A DNA stretch of 32,306 bases from Streptomyces longispororuber (GCF_024448165.1 NZ_JAMOLN010000120.1:1-32306); one strand, 5' to 3'. Shown: positions 22,748 through 31,086, counted from the first letter of the stretch. Numbers and translations are program-made. The notes: generated from the sequence alone by a model not told the origin.

Positions 22748-25573
22748 GTGACCGAAAGACTCCCGTTCATCCCCGGTGTCGCAGCGGCCGACGACAAGCG
22801 CGTCGACGACCTCCTGGCCCGGCTCACCCTCGACGAGCGCATCGCCCTGCTGCACCAGTTCACGCCCGGCGTCGAGCGGCTCGGCCTCGCCGCGTTCCGC
22901 ACCGGGCAGGAGGCGCTGCACGGCGTCGCCTGGATGGGCCCGGCCACCGTCTTCCCGCAGGCGGTCGGCCTCGGCGCCACCTGGAACGAGGACCTGGTCC
23001 GCCGCGTCGCCGACGCCGTCTCCGCCGAGGTCCGCGCCATGCGCGCCCGCGACGACCGCGTCGGCCTCAACGTCTGGGCACCCACGGTCAATCTGCTGCG
23101 CCACCCGCTGTGGGGCCGAAATGAGGAGGGCTACTCCGAGGACCCGTGCCTCACCGCCGCCATCGCCACCGCGTACACCCGCGGCCTGCGCGGCGACCAC
23201 CCCACGTACTGGCGCACCGCCCCCGTCCTCAAGCACTGGCTCGCCCACAACAACGAGACGGACCGGGACACGACGTCCTCGTCCGTGCGCCCCCGCGTCC
23301 TGCACGAGTACGACCTCAAGGCGTTCCGCCGCCCCGTCGAGGCCGGCGCCGTCGCCGGGGTGATGCCCGCCTACAACCTGGTCAACGGCCGGCCCAACCA
23401 CGTATCGCCGTACCTGCGCGAGCAGTTGAGGACCTGGACCGAGCAGGAGCTGCTGGTCTGCTCCGACGCGGGCGCACCCAGCAACCTCGTCGACTCCGAG
23501 CACTACTTCGCCACCCACGAGGAGGCCACCGCCGCCGCGCTCGTCGCGGGCGTCGACAGCTTCACCGACCACGGCACCGAGTCGTCGACGATCACCGGAC
23601 GCGTCCGGCGCGCCCTCGACCAGGGGCTGCTCTCCGAGACCGACATCGACACCGCGGTCCGCCGTCAGCTCGACGTCCGGGCCCGGCTCGGCGAGTTCGC
23701 GGAGACCGACCCCTTCGACGACGTACGCGACTTCGACACCGAGGCCCACCGCGACCTCGCCGCCGAAGCCGCCGAGCAGGCGGTCGTGCTGCTCAAGAAC
23801 GACGGCCTGCTGCCGCTCGCCGACGACACCCGCATCGCCCTGGTCGGCCTGCTCGCCGACGCGTGCAAGACCGACTGGTACAGCGGCACCCTCCTGCACC
23901 GCTCCACCCCGCTCGACGGGCTCCGCGAGCGGTTCGGCACGGACCGCGTCAGCTACGCCGAAGGCGTGGACCGGATCCGGCTGCGCTGCGCCGCCGGCCT
24001 GCTGCGCGTCCCCGACGCCCCGGCCGCCGACGACGCGGCACGCGGCGCCGAGGGCGCCCTCGACCCGGCGCTCCTCGCGGGCCGCACCGACCTGCCGCCG
24101 CTCACCACCGATCCCGGCCACGGCACCGAACTCGCCCTGGTCGACTGGGGGAACGGCGTGCTCACCCTGCGCGCGCCCGACGGCCGCTACCTGTCGGTCG
24201 CCGACGACGGGTACGTACGGGCGTCGGCCGACGAGCCGGGCGGCTGGGTCGTCCAGGAGACGTTCACGCTCGAACCGCACCAGGACGGGCACCTCCTCAA
24301 GCACACGGGTAGGGGCGGATACGTCTCTGTCGCCGCCGACGGCGTGAAGGTTGCCGCCCCCGACGAGAACGGCACGGTCTTCGACGTCGAGTTCGTGGAG
24401 CGCGGCGAGGACGCCGTGGCCCGCGCCGCCGCCGACGCGGACGTGGTGATCGTCGTCGCGGGCAACGACCCGCACATCAACGGCCGGGAGACCGAGGACC
24501 GCACGACCCTCGACCTGCCCCCGCACCAGGACCGCCTGTGGCGCGCGGCCAGGGCCGCCAACCCGAACACGGCCCTCGCCCTGGTCTCCGCCTATCCGTA
24601 CGCCGTCCCCGACGCCCACGCCGAACTGCCCGCCCTGCTGTGGACCGCCCACGGCGGCCAGGCCGCGGGCCGCGCGCTGGCCCGGGTCCTCGCGGGCGAC
24701 GTCAGCCCCGCCGGACGCCTCCCGCAGACCTGGTACGCGGCCGACGCCGACCTGCCGGACCTGCTCGACTACGACGTCGTCGGCTCCCGGCAGACGTACC
24801 TCTACTTCGAGGGCACGCCCCTGTACCCGTTCGGGCACGGCCTGTCCTACGCCTCGTTCGGCTACGCCGACCCGTCCGTGCGGCAGGGCGCCGACACGCT
24901 GGAGCTGAGCGTCACCGTCACCAACACCGGGGACCGCACGGCCGACGAGGTCCCGCAGCTGTACGTCCGGCCCGTGGGTATGCCGGTGCCGCGCCCGCGC
25001 CGCCAGCTCCTCGCGCACCGCAGGATCACCCTCGCGGCCGGCGCGTCCGAACGCGTCACGTTCACCGTGCCCGTCGCGGACCTCGGCCACTGGGACGTCG
25101 CGCGCGGCCGGTGGAGCGTCACCACGGGCACCTACGAACTCCTCGTCGGCGCCTCCTGCGAGGACATCAGGCTCACCACCACCCTGACCGTCGAGGGCGA
25201 CGCACCGGCCGCCCGGCCGGTCCTGGCCGACGGGCTCGACGCGGCCGCGTACGACGAGCAGTCCGGCACCGAGATCGTCGACCGGACGAGGACCCACGGC
25301 GACGCCGTCACCGGCACCGGCGAACTCCTCTACCGGGCCTGCGACTTCGGGGCCTACGGCGTGACCGGGGTGCGCGTCGAGGCCGCGGGCGAGGGCACCG
25401 TCGAACTGGCCGACGGCTGCCGCATCGAGGTCCCCGCAACCGGTGGCCCGTACGACTACGTCACGGTGGACGCCGGTTTCACCGCCACCGGGGTGCGCGA
25501 CCTGCGCGTCCGGCTCGGCGGCGACGTCCGCATCGCCCGGCTCACCTTCGTCCCGCGGGGGGTTGACGCATGA
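22748..25573 (+). CDS. GH3 beta-glucosidase with beta-trefoil-like insert
   Basis: The 941-residue protein has a GH3 N-terminal barrel with nucleophile D240 in LLVCSDAGAPSNL. The GH3 C-terminal domain carries the acid/base region GRETEDRTTLDLP (E581, E583) and LYPFGHGLSY, followed by a fibronectin-III-like domain (about 715-790) and a C-terminal beta-sandwich of carbohydrate-binding character. Residues about 460-552 interrupt the C-domain with a fascin-like stretch (LTLRAPDGRYLSVADDGYV, then GGYVSVAADGVKV), where many relatives carry a PA14 insert. It would release glucose from imported glucan oligosaccharides. No signal peptide. GTG 22748 is chosen because AAGGGA lies 7 bases upstream and the domain begins directly after. 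The stop overlaps the GH31 start (ATGA). Confidence 0.9.
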   Translation: MTERLPFIPGVAAADDKRVDDLLARLTLDERIALLHQFTPGVERLGLAAFRTGQEALHGVAWMGPATVFPQAVGLGATWNEDLVRRVADAVSAEVRAMRARDDRVGLNVWAPTVNLLRHPLWGRNEEGYSEDPCLTAAIATAYTRGLRGDHPTYWRTAPVLKHWLAHNNETDRDTTSSSVRPRVLHEYDLKAFRRPVEAGAVAGVMPAYNLVNGRPNHVSPYLREQLRTWTEQELLVCSDAGAPSNLVDSEHYFATHEEATAAALVAGVDSFTDHGTESSTITGRVRRALDQGLLSETDIDTAVRRQLDVRARLGEFAETDPFDDVRDFDTEAHRDLAAEAAEQAVVLLKNDGLLPLADDTRIALVGLLADACKTDWYSGTLLHRSTPLDGLRERFGTDRVSYAEGVDRIRLRCAAGLLRVPDAPAADDAARGAEGALDPALLAGRTDLPPLTTDPGHGTELALVDWGNGVLTLRAPDGRYLSVADDGYVRASADEPGGWVVQETFTLEPHQDGHLLKHTGRGGYVSVAADGVKVAAPDENGTVFDVEFVERGEDAVARAAADADVVIVVAGNDPHINGRETEDRTTLDLPPHQDRLWRAARAANPNTALALVSAYPYAVPDAHAELPALLWTAHGGQAAGRALARVLAGDVSPAGRLPQTWYAADADLPDLLDYDVVGSRQTYLYFEGTPLYPFGHGLSYASFGYADPSVRQGADTLELSVTVTNTGDRTADEVPQLYVRPVGMPVPRPRRQLLAHRRITLAAGASERVTFTVPVADLGHWDVARGRWSVTTGTYELLVGASCEDIRLTTTLTVEGDAPAARPVLADGLDAAAYDEQSGTEIVDRTRTHGDAVTGTGELLYRACDFGAYGVTGVRVEAAGEGTVELADGCRIEVPATGGPYDYVTVDAGFTATGVRDLRVRLGGDVRIARLTFVPRGVDA

Positions 25574-27795
25574 AGTTCACCGACGGTTTCTGGCTGATGC
25601 GCGAAGGGGTCGACGCGACCTACGCCACCGAGGTCCGGGAGGTCAGGGCCGACCAGGAGCGCTTCACCGCGTACGCCGCGGTCCGGCCCGTCCGCGACCG
25701 TGGCGACACCCTCAACTCGCCCCTGATCACAGTCGACTGCTTCTCGCCCGCCGAGGGCGTCATCGGCATCCGCTTCACCCACCACGCGGGCAGGCGCCGC
25801 CGCGGCCCCGACTTCGAGCTGCTGCCCACGGAAGGCGGCAGCGGCGCCCGCGTCACCCGCGACGGCACCGTCACCGAACTGACCACCGGACCGCTCACCC
25901 TGCGCCTGGACACGGCGGGGGAGTGGGGCCTGGAGATCCTCGACGCGTCGACGGGCCGACGACTGACCGCGGTCGAACGCAAGGGCACCGCCTTCGCCAC
26001 CACCCCCGACGGCGCCCACCACATGGTCGCCCAGCTCGCCCTCGCCGTCGGCGAGCACATCTACGGCCTCGGCGAACGCTTCACCCCGTTCGTCAAGAAC
26101 GGCCAGACCGTCGACATCTGGCAGGCCGACGGCGGCACCAGCAGCGAACTCGCCTACAAGAACGTCCCGTTCCACCTCTCCTCGCGCGGCTACGGCGTCC
26201 TCGTCAACCATCCGGGCAAGGTCAGCTACGAGATCGGCTCGGAGTCCGTCGGCCAGCTCCAGTTCAGCGTCGAGGACCAGTCGATCGAGTTCCACATCGT
26301 GGCCGGGCCCACCCCGAAGGACGTGCTGCGCCGCTACACCGCGCTCACCGGCCGTCCCGCCCTGCCGCCCGCCTGGTCGTTCGGCCTGTGGCTCACGACG
26401 TCCTTCTGCACGGAGTACGACGAGGAGACCGTCACCTCGTTCGTCGACGGCATGGCCGAACGCGCCATCCCGCTCAGCGTCTTCCACTTCGACTGCTTCT
26501 GGATGCGCGAGTACCAGTGGTCCGACTTCACCTGGGACCCGGACGTCTTCCCGGACCCGGTGGGCATGCTCACCCGCCTCAAGGCCCGCGGACTGCGGAT
26601 CAGCATGTGGATCAACCCGTACATCGCCCAGAAGTCCGCCCTCTTCGACGAGGCCGCCGACCAGGGCTTCCTGGTGCGGCGGCCGAACGGCGACATCTGG
26701 CAGTGGGACCTGTGGCAGCCCGGCATGGCCCTGGTGGACTTCACCGACCCGGCCGCCCGCGACTGGTACGCGGGCAAGCTGCGCGGACTGCTCGACCAGG
26801 GCGTCGACAGCTTCAAGACCGACTTCGGCGAGCGCGTGCCCACCGACGTGGTCTGGCACGACGGCTCCGACCCGGAGCGCATGCACAACTACTACACGCA
26901 CCTCTACAACCGCACCGTCTTCGAACTCCTGGAGAAGGAGCGCGGCAGCGGCGAGGCTCTCGTCTTCGCCCGCTCGGCGACCGCCGGCGGGCAGCAGTTC
27001 CCGGTGCACTGGGGCGGCGACTGCTTCGCCTCGTTCACGGCGATGGCCGAGTCGCTGCGCGGCGGCCTGTCCCTCTCGCTGTCCGGGTTCGGCTTCTGGT
27101 CGCACGACATCGGCGGCTTCGAGGGCACCCCCGACCCGGCGGTCTTCAAACGCTGGCTCGCCTTCGGTCTGCTCTCCTCGCACAGCCGGCTGCACGGCAA
27201 CGTCTCCTACCGCGTCCCGTGGGAGTTCGGCGAGGAAGCGGTCGACGTGGCACGGCAGTTCACGCTCCTCAAGCACCGTCTCATGCCGTACCTGTACGGT
27301 GCCGCGGTCGAGGCGCACCGCACCGGCGTCCCGGTGATGCGGCCGATGCTGCTCGACTTCCCCGACGACCCGACGTGCCGCACCCTCGACCGCCAGTACC
27401 TGCTCGGCCCCGACCTGCTCGTGGCCCCGGTCTTCACGGAGGACGGCGACGTCGAGTTCTACCTCCCCGAGGGGACGTGGACGCAGCTGCTCACCGGGGA
27501 GCGGGTGCAGGGCCCCTGCTGGCGCCGCGAGACGCACGGCTTCGACAGCCTGCCGCTGTACGTGCGGCCGGGCGCGGTGCTGCCGCTGGGCGCGGACGAC
27601 CGGCGCCCTGACGGCGATTGGCCGGACGGGCTCACCCTCCTGGTCACGCCGGACGCGGCCGATGTGACGGTGACGGTGCCGGACCACGACGGCACCCCCG
27701 GCGCCACGTACCGGGTGCGCCGGGACGGGGCGGACGGGGGGCTGTCGGTCGAGGTGGCGGGGACGGAACTCCTTTACGAGGTGAGGGAGTTGTAG
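25570..27795 (+). CDS. yicI: GH31 alpha-xylosidase (YicI type)
   Basis: This 741-residue enzyme closely resembles E. coli YicI over its whole length. The nucleophile is D418 in SFKTDFGERVPTD and the acid/base D484 in FPVHWGGDCFASF, two positions from YicI D416 and D482. Long identical stretches include MAESLRGGLS, GFGFWSHDIGGFE and GLLSSHSRLHG. Family members remove alpha-1,6-xylose from the non-reducing end of xyloglucan oligosaccharides such as isoprimeverose. The enzyme is cytoplasmic, without a signal peptide. ATG 25570 overlaps the GH3 stop, so the two are coupled. The 3' end overlaps the convergent GH43 gene by 22 bases. This gene is the strongest single pointer to xyloglucan as the substrate of the locus. 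Confidence 0.95.
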   Translation: MKFTDGFWLMREGVDATYATEVREVRADQERFTAYAAVRPVRDRGDTLNSPLITVDCFSPAEGVIGIRFTHHAGRRRRGPDFELLPTEGGSGARVTRDGTVTELTTGPLTLRLDTAGEWGLEILDASTGRRLTAVERKGTAFATTPDGAHHMVAQLALAVGEHIYGLGERFTPFVKNGQTVDIWQADGGTSSELAYKNVPFHLSSRGYGVLVNHPGKVSYEIGSESVGQLQFSVEDQSIEFHIVAGPTPKDVLRRYTALTGRPALPPAWSFGLWLTTSFCTEYDEETVTSFVDGMAERAIPLSVFHFDCFWMREYQWSDFTWDPDVFPDPVGMLTRLKARGLRISMWINPYIAQKSALFDEAADQGFLVRRPNGDIWQWDLWQPGMALVDFTDPAARDWYAGKLRGLLDQGVDSFKTDFGERVPTDVVWHDGSDPERMHNYYTHLYNRTVFELLEKERGSGEALVFARSATAGGQQFPVHWGGDCFASFTAMAESLRGGLSLSLSGFGFWSHDIGGFEGTPDPAVFKRWLAFGLLSSHSRLHGNVSYRVPWEFGEEAVDVARQFTLLKHRLMPYLYGAAVEAHRTGVPVMRPMLLDFPDDPTCRTLDRQYLLGPDLLVAPVFTEDGDVEFYLPEGTWTQLLTGERVQGPCWRRETHGFDSLPLYVRPGAVLPLGADDRRPDGDWPDGLTLLVTPDAADVTVTVPDHDGTPGATYRVRRDGADGGLSVEVAGTELLYEVREL

Positions 27796-29279
27796 CGGTC
27801 GGGTACGGGCGTGCAGTCGTACCGGTCGAAGTGGACCGTGCCGGACGCGGCATACATGCCGATGACGCGTCCGGTGAACCCGCCGGCCACCTCGGTCGAC
27901 AGATAGCGGCCGTCGAGGGTGCCGAGCGCGGTGAAGGCGCCGTCCGGCTCCTCGACCCCGAACGTGAGGGTGTCCGGGCCGGTGCGGGCGTCCCGCGGCT
28001 CCTCGGTCGCGGTGATGTCGACGCCGAGGGTCAGCGGCCCCGCGCCCGGCCGGGGCAGCGAGGCCAGCACGGTGCGCAGCGGGCCGATCCGGGCGAGCAC
28101 CCGCACCTCCCCGGCGTCCGCCTCGATCTCGTAGTGGTGGGACTCGTCGAGCCGCACGGCGAGTCCGCCGCGCCCTCGCGCCGGGTCGACACCGACCCGC
28201 ACCCGGCACGACAGGTCCTGCTGGCGCCGGCCGACGAACACGACGTCGGGGGCGTCGAGCGACTCCCCGGCGGCGCGCAGCGTCAGCCACCCCGGACGCT
28301 CCTTCGTGGTGCAGTGCTCGGGGGAGCGGTGGCGCGGCGAGATCCAGCAGTGGCCGAGGACGGAGTCCTCGAAGTCGTCGGAGAACGGCGCGGCGGGCGT
28401 CCGCTCGCCACTGGTCAGCGGGCCGACGACCGGCCAGTCGTCCTCCCACGTCACCGGAGCGAGGAACGTCTCCCGGCCGAGCACGTGCCACCCCGGGGTG
28501 CCGCCGCCCGGCCGGACGCCGAGCAGCACCAGCCACCAGGAGCCGTCGGGTGCTTGCACCAGATCGGCGTGGCCGGTGTTCTGGACGGGGTCGTCCGTGG
28601 AGCGGTGGCTCAGCACCGGGTTGGCCGGGCACGGCTCGAAGGGGCCTTCGGGCGTGCGGGCGCGGGCGACCGAGACGCCGTGCCCGCGCTCGGTGCCGCC
28701 CTCCGCGATGAGCAGGTACCAGTAGGCGCCGATCCGGTACAGGTGCGGTGCCTCCGGGGCCTTGGCGCCGGGCGTGCCCGACCAGAGGCGGCGGGGCGGG
28801 CCGGACGTCTCGCCGGTGGCCGGGTCGATGCGCACCTGCGACACCCCGGCGACCGTGCACCAGCAGGTGCCGTCCTCGTCCCAGGCGAGGTCCGGGTCGA
28901 TGCCCGGGACGCCGGGCAGGGGGACCGGGTCCGACCAGGGGCCCGCCGGGTCGGTGGCGGTGACGATCAGGTTCCCGCCACCGCCCACGACGGTGACGAT
29001 CAGCCAGAACCGGCCGTCGTGGTGGCGCAGCGTCGGGGCGTAGACCCCGGCCGACGAGGGCGAGTCCACGGGCAGCCGCAACTGGCCCGGCCGGTCGAGG
29101 ACGTTGCCGATCTGCGTCCAGTGGACGAGGTCGCGACTGTGGAAGAGCGGCACCCCCGGCACGTACTCGAAGCTGGAGCACGCGAGGTAGTAGTCGTCGC
29201 CCACCCGGCAGACGCTCGGGTCGGGATGGAAGCCGGGGATCACCGGGGTGACGGGAGTGACAGGGAGTCCGCCTGACAT
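27774..29279 (-). CDS. GH43 beta-xylosidase / alpha-L-arabinofuranosidase
   Basis: The 501-residue protein has a five-bladed beta-propeller with the family triad: D20 in GFHPDPSVCRVGDDYYL, D128 in GIDPDLAWDEDG and E176 in APEAPHLY. A C-terminal beta-sandwich (about 305-500) contains RVRVGVDPARGRGGLAVRL and VIGMYAASGTVHFDRYD. The arrangement is that of the GH43_11/XynB-type subgroup. No signal peptide, so it is intracellular. In a xyloglucan setting it could remove arabinofuranosyl or xylosyl units. ATG 29279 has AGAGG upstream; an extension to 29336 would run through the operator and is rejected. It is transcribed alone from its own promoter with an operator at the start of transcription. Confidence 0.9.
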   Translation of the reverse strand: MSGGLPVTPVTPVIPGFHPDPSVCRVGDDYYLACSSFEYVPGVPLFHSRDLVHWTQIGNVLDRPGQLRLPVDSPSSAGVYAPTLRHHDGRFWLIVTVVGGGGNLIVTATDPAGPWSDPVPLPGVPGIDPDLAWDEDGTCWCTVAGVSQVRIDPATGETSGPPRRLWSGTPGAKAPEAPHLYRIGAYWYLLIAEGGTERGHGVSVARARTPEGPFEPCPANPVLSHRSTDDPVQNTGHADLVQAPDGSWWLVLLGVRPGGGTPGWHVLGRETFLAPVTWEDDWPVVGPLTSGERTPAAPFSDDFEDSVLGHCWISPRHRSPEHCTTKERPGWLTLRAAGESLDAPDVVFVGRRQQDLSCRVRVGVDPARGRGGLAVRLDESHHYEIEADAGEVRVLARIGPLRTVLASLPRPGAGPLTLGVDITATEEPRDARTGPDTLTFGVEEPDGAFTALGTLDGRYLSTEVAGGFTGRVIGMYAASGTVHFDRYDCTPVPDRYNSLTS

Positions 29280-29301
29280 GCAGGTACCTCTCCGTGGAGT
29301 C

Positions 29302-29324
29302 GTGGTTTCGAAGTGGTTTCGAAG
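29302..29324. repeat. Tandem direct repeat carrying an extra operator half-site
   Basis: GTGGTTTCGAAG occurs at 29302-29313 and again at 29313-29324, an 11-bp period. The second copy forms the left half of the operator at 29319-29332. The first copy therefore places an additional TCGAAG half-site about one helical turn away, towards the GH43 gene. Confidence 0.7.
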
Positions 29325-29332
29325 CGCTTCGA
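29319..29332. promoter_or_regulatory. LacI-type operator at the GH43 promoter
   Basis: Perfect TCGAAGCGCTTCGA, 39 bases before the GH43 ATG and immediately downstream of its predicted start of transcription. Same sequence and placement as the site at the transport operon. Confidence 0.85.
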
Positions 29333-29340
29333 TCATGGAG

Positions 29341-29370
29341 AGGCTAGTCAGCGCCGCGAGGTCACGACAA
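29341..29370 (-). promoter_or_regulatory. Promoter of the GH43 gene
   Basis: On the - strand TTGTCG (29365-29370) and TAGCCT (29341-29346) are 18 bases apart. Transcription would begin near 29334, at the edge of the operator. The -10 hexamer is identical to that of the transport operon. Confidence 0.6.
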
Positions 29371-29418
29371 GGCTTGAGCGGCAGGCCAGTTGAACCATTT
29401 CCGCCCCGCTTCGATCAA

Positions 29419-29432
29419 TCGATGCGCTTCGA
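29419..29432. promoter_or_regulatory. Degenerate second operator upstream of GH43
   Basis: TCGATGCGCTTCGA has one mismatch to a perfect palindrome and lies 100 bp centre to centre from the main GH43 operator. A half-site CGCTTCGA is adjacent at 29407-29414. It could be an auxiliary site, as at the regulator gene. Confidence 0.6.
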
Positions 29433-29459
29433 ATGCGACCTGGCCCGCACCCCGGGTGT

Positions 29460-29513
29460 TCCTCCACTCCAGGATTAAGTAAGGTGAGCCTTACCTAATC
29501 TTGCAGTGGAGGA
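29460..29513 (+). repeat. Inverted repeat enclosing the iron box and covering the Shine-Dalgarno
   Basis: TCCTCCACT (29460-29468) is the exact reverse complement of AGTGGAGGA (29505-29513). The right arm includes most of the GGAGGAG ribosome binding site of the next gene. The midpoint, 29486.5, is identical to that of the iron box between the arms. Confidence 0.6.
29475..29498 (+). promoter_or_regulatory. Iron box (DmdR/IdeR-type operator)
   Basis: The region 29475-29498 is a near-perfect palindrome (arms TTAAGTAAGG and CCTTACCTAA around TGAG). Read on the - strand, 29480-29498 is TTAGGTAAGGCTCACCTTA, which matches the Streptomyces iron box TTAGGTTAGGCTCACCTAA at 17 of 19 positions. It lies 21 bases before the first gene of an iron-acquisition pair, so that pair should be repressed when iron is plentiful. 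Confidence 0.9.
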
Positions 29514-29519
29514 GTTGGA

Positions 29520-30218
29520 GTGAGCATGGCCGCCGCCCCAGACACACACCCGGAGCCCACCGACGCCGAGCGCGCGCGGACGGTCCTCGCCGCCGCTGAT
29601 TCCCTGTCGCTCACCACGACCGTCGGCGACCACCGGATCGACTGCGTCGCCCTGCACGCCGTCGACGCCGCGTCCCGGCTCGTGCTGCTCGACCCCGCGG
29701 ACCCGCACCTCACCGAACAGCTCGCCGGCGCCCCCGGCTCCGGGCTCGCCGCCTACGCGGAGTTCACCGACGTGGCCCCCGTCGCCGTGCGCGACCGGGT
29801 CAGGGCCCGCCTCACCCTCAGCGGCCGCCTCACCACCGCGGGGCCCGGCACCCTCGTCTTCCGGCCCGCGCGCGCCGCGTTCTCCGACGACGACACGGTG
29901 CGCTCCCTCGACGCGGCCGCCCTCGCCGCCGCGGCCCCCGACCCGCTGACCGCCCGCGAACCGGAACTCCTCGGCCACCTCGACACCGGCCACGCCGACG
30001 TCCTCGTCCAGCTCGCCGACCTCTACGGCCCCGACGGCCTCACCGGCGTCGAACGGGTCCGCCCCGTACGGATCGACCGCAAGGGCCTCGTGCTGCGGCT
30101 GGAGCGCGCGGCAGGTCACGACGACGTACGCGTCCCGTTCTTCACCGAGGCGCGGGGCCCGCACGACGTGGGTCACCGCATCCAGGAACTCCTCGACCCC
30201 GCCCACATCCACCACTGA
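29520..30218 (+). CDS. DUF2470-domain protein, iron-regulated
   Basis: This 232-residue soluble protein has a C-terminal DUF2470 region (ADVLVQLADLYGPDGLTGVERVRPVRIDRKGLVLRL), related to the C-terminal part of HugZ-type haem-utilisation proteins. The N-terminal half (ERARTVLAAADSLSLTTTVGDHRIDCVALHAVD) fits the pyridoxamine-oxidase-like split-barrel region of the same family. No signal peptide. The GTG at 29520 is five bases after GGAGGAG. ATG 29526 is an alternative, with GGAG at 29517-29520. An iron box lies upstream, and a siderophore-interacting protein follows after nine bases. A role in haem or siderophore iron handling is inferred from family and context; the reaction is not known. Confidence 0.85.
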   Translation: MSMAAAPDTHPEPTDAERARTVLAAADSLSLTTTVGDHRIDCVALHAVDAASRLVLLDPADPHLTEQLAGAPGSGLAAYAEFTDVAPVAVRDRVRARLTLSGRLTTAGPGTLVFRPARAAFSDDDTVRSLDAAALAAAAPDPLTAREPELLGHLDTGHADVLVQLADLYGPDGLTGVERVRPVRIDRKGLVLRLERAAGHDDVRVPFFTEARGPHDVGHRIQELLDPAHIHH

Positions 30219-30227
30219 GGAGTCGTC

Positions 30228-31073
30228 ATGTCGCGCGGAAACCTCACCCCCACCCGGGTCAAGCCCGAGACGACGGCGCCCCTGCGGCTGCACGTCCTGC
30301 GGCGCACCCGCCTCTCGCCGCACTTCGTGCGGGTCACCCTCGGCGGCGGCGACCTCGACCGCTTCCGGCCGATGGGCCACGACCAGTGGTTCCGGCTGTT
30401 CCTGCCCGCGCCGGGGGGCAGCGCCGACTCCCTCGACCGGGTCCCCGACCGCCTGACGACCCTCAGCTACCTGAAACTCCTCACCGCCCCCAAGGGCGAC
30501 CGGCCCGTCCTGCGCAACTACACCGTGCGCGCCCACCGCCCCGACGGACCCGAAGGCCCGGAGCTGGACGTCGACTTCGTGCTGCACGACCACGCCGAAG
30601 CGGCCGCGCCGGGCCCCGCCGCGTCCTGGGCGCAGGGCTGCGCGCCCGGTGACGCCGTCGTCCTCGTCGACGAGGGCATCGGCTTCAACCCACCCGACGG
30701 CGTCCGCCGCGTCGCTCTCGCCGCCGACGAGTCCGGCCTCCCCGCCCTCGCCGGCGTGCTCGCCTCACTGCCCGACGACACCACCGGCACCGCCGTCGCC
30801 GAGGTCCCCACGCCCGAGGACCGCCAGGACCTCACGGCGCCGCCCGGCGTCGAGATCGTCTGGGTCGAGCGCGGCGCCACGGGCCCCGCCGTCCCCGGCG
30901 CGGCCGCCCTGGAGCGGGCCCGCCGACTGCCGCTGCCCGACGGGCCGTTCTACGGCTGGGTGGTCGGCGAATCGGGCCTCGCCACCGGACTGCGCCGCCA
31001 CTGGGTGGAACAGGGCGTGCCCAAGGACCACATCACGTTCTGCGGCTACTGGAAGGCGGGCCCCGCCCGCTAG
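30228..31073 (+). CDS. SIP-family siderophore-interacting flavoprotein (ferric reductase)
   Basis: The 281-residue protein belongs to the siderophore-interacting protein family (ViuB/FscN-like), cytoplasmic flavoproteins that reduce ferric siderophores to release iron. It has an N-terminal FAD-binding barrel with the flavin motif RNYTVR, then an NAD(P)H-binding half with LAADESGLPALAGVLASLP, and the family C-terminal signature GWVVGESGLATGLRRHWVEQGVPKDHITFCGYWKAG. The usual HGDxGPAxxWA loop is degenerate here (HDHAEAAAPGPAASWAQG). The start ATG is preceded by GAGGAG, nine bases after the DUF2470 gene, so both are governed by the iron box. It ends 13 bases before the convergent symporter gene. 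Confidence 0.93.
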   Translation: MSRGNLTPTRVKPETTAPLRLHVLRRTRLSPHFVRVTLGGGDLDRFRPMGHDQWFRLFLPAPGGSADSLDRVPDRLTTLSYLKLLTAPKGDRPVLRNYTVRAHRPDGPEGPELDVDFVLHDHAEAAAPGPAASWAQGCAPGDAVVLVDEGIGFNPPDGVRRVALAADESGLPALAGVLASLPDDTTGTAVAEVPTPEDRQDLTAPPGVEIVWVERGATGPAVPGAAALERARRLPLPDGPFYGWVVGESGLATGLRRHWVEQGVPKDHITFCGYWKAGPAR

Positions 31074-31086
31074 GACCAGGAAGGGC

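Noticed and set aside
22538..25297. Very long N-terminal extension of the solute-binding protein, antisense to GH3
   Set aside because: The Tat-lipoprotein signal starts at 22537. The extension crosses the operator and promoter region and has no recognisable content.
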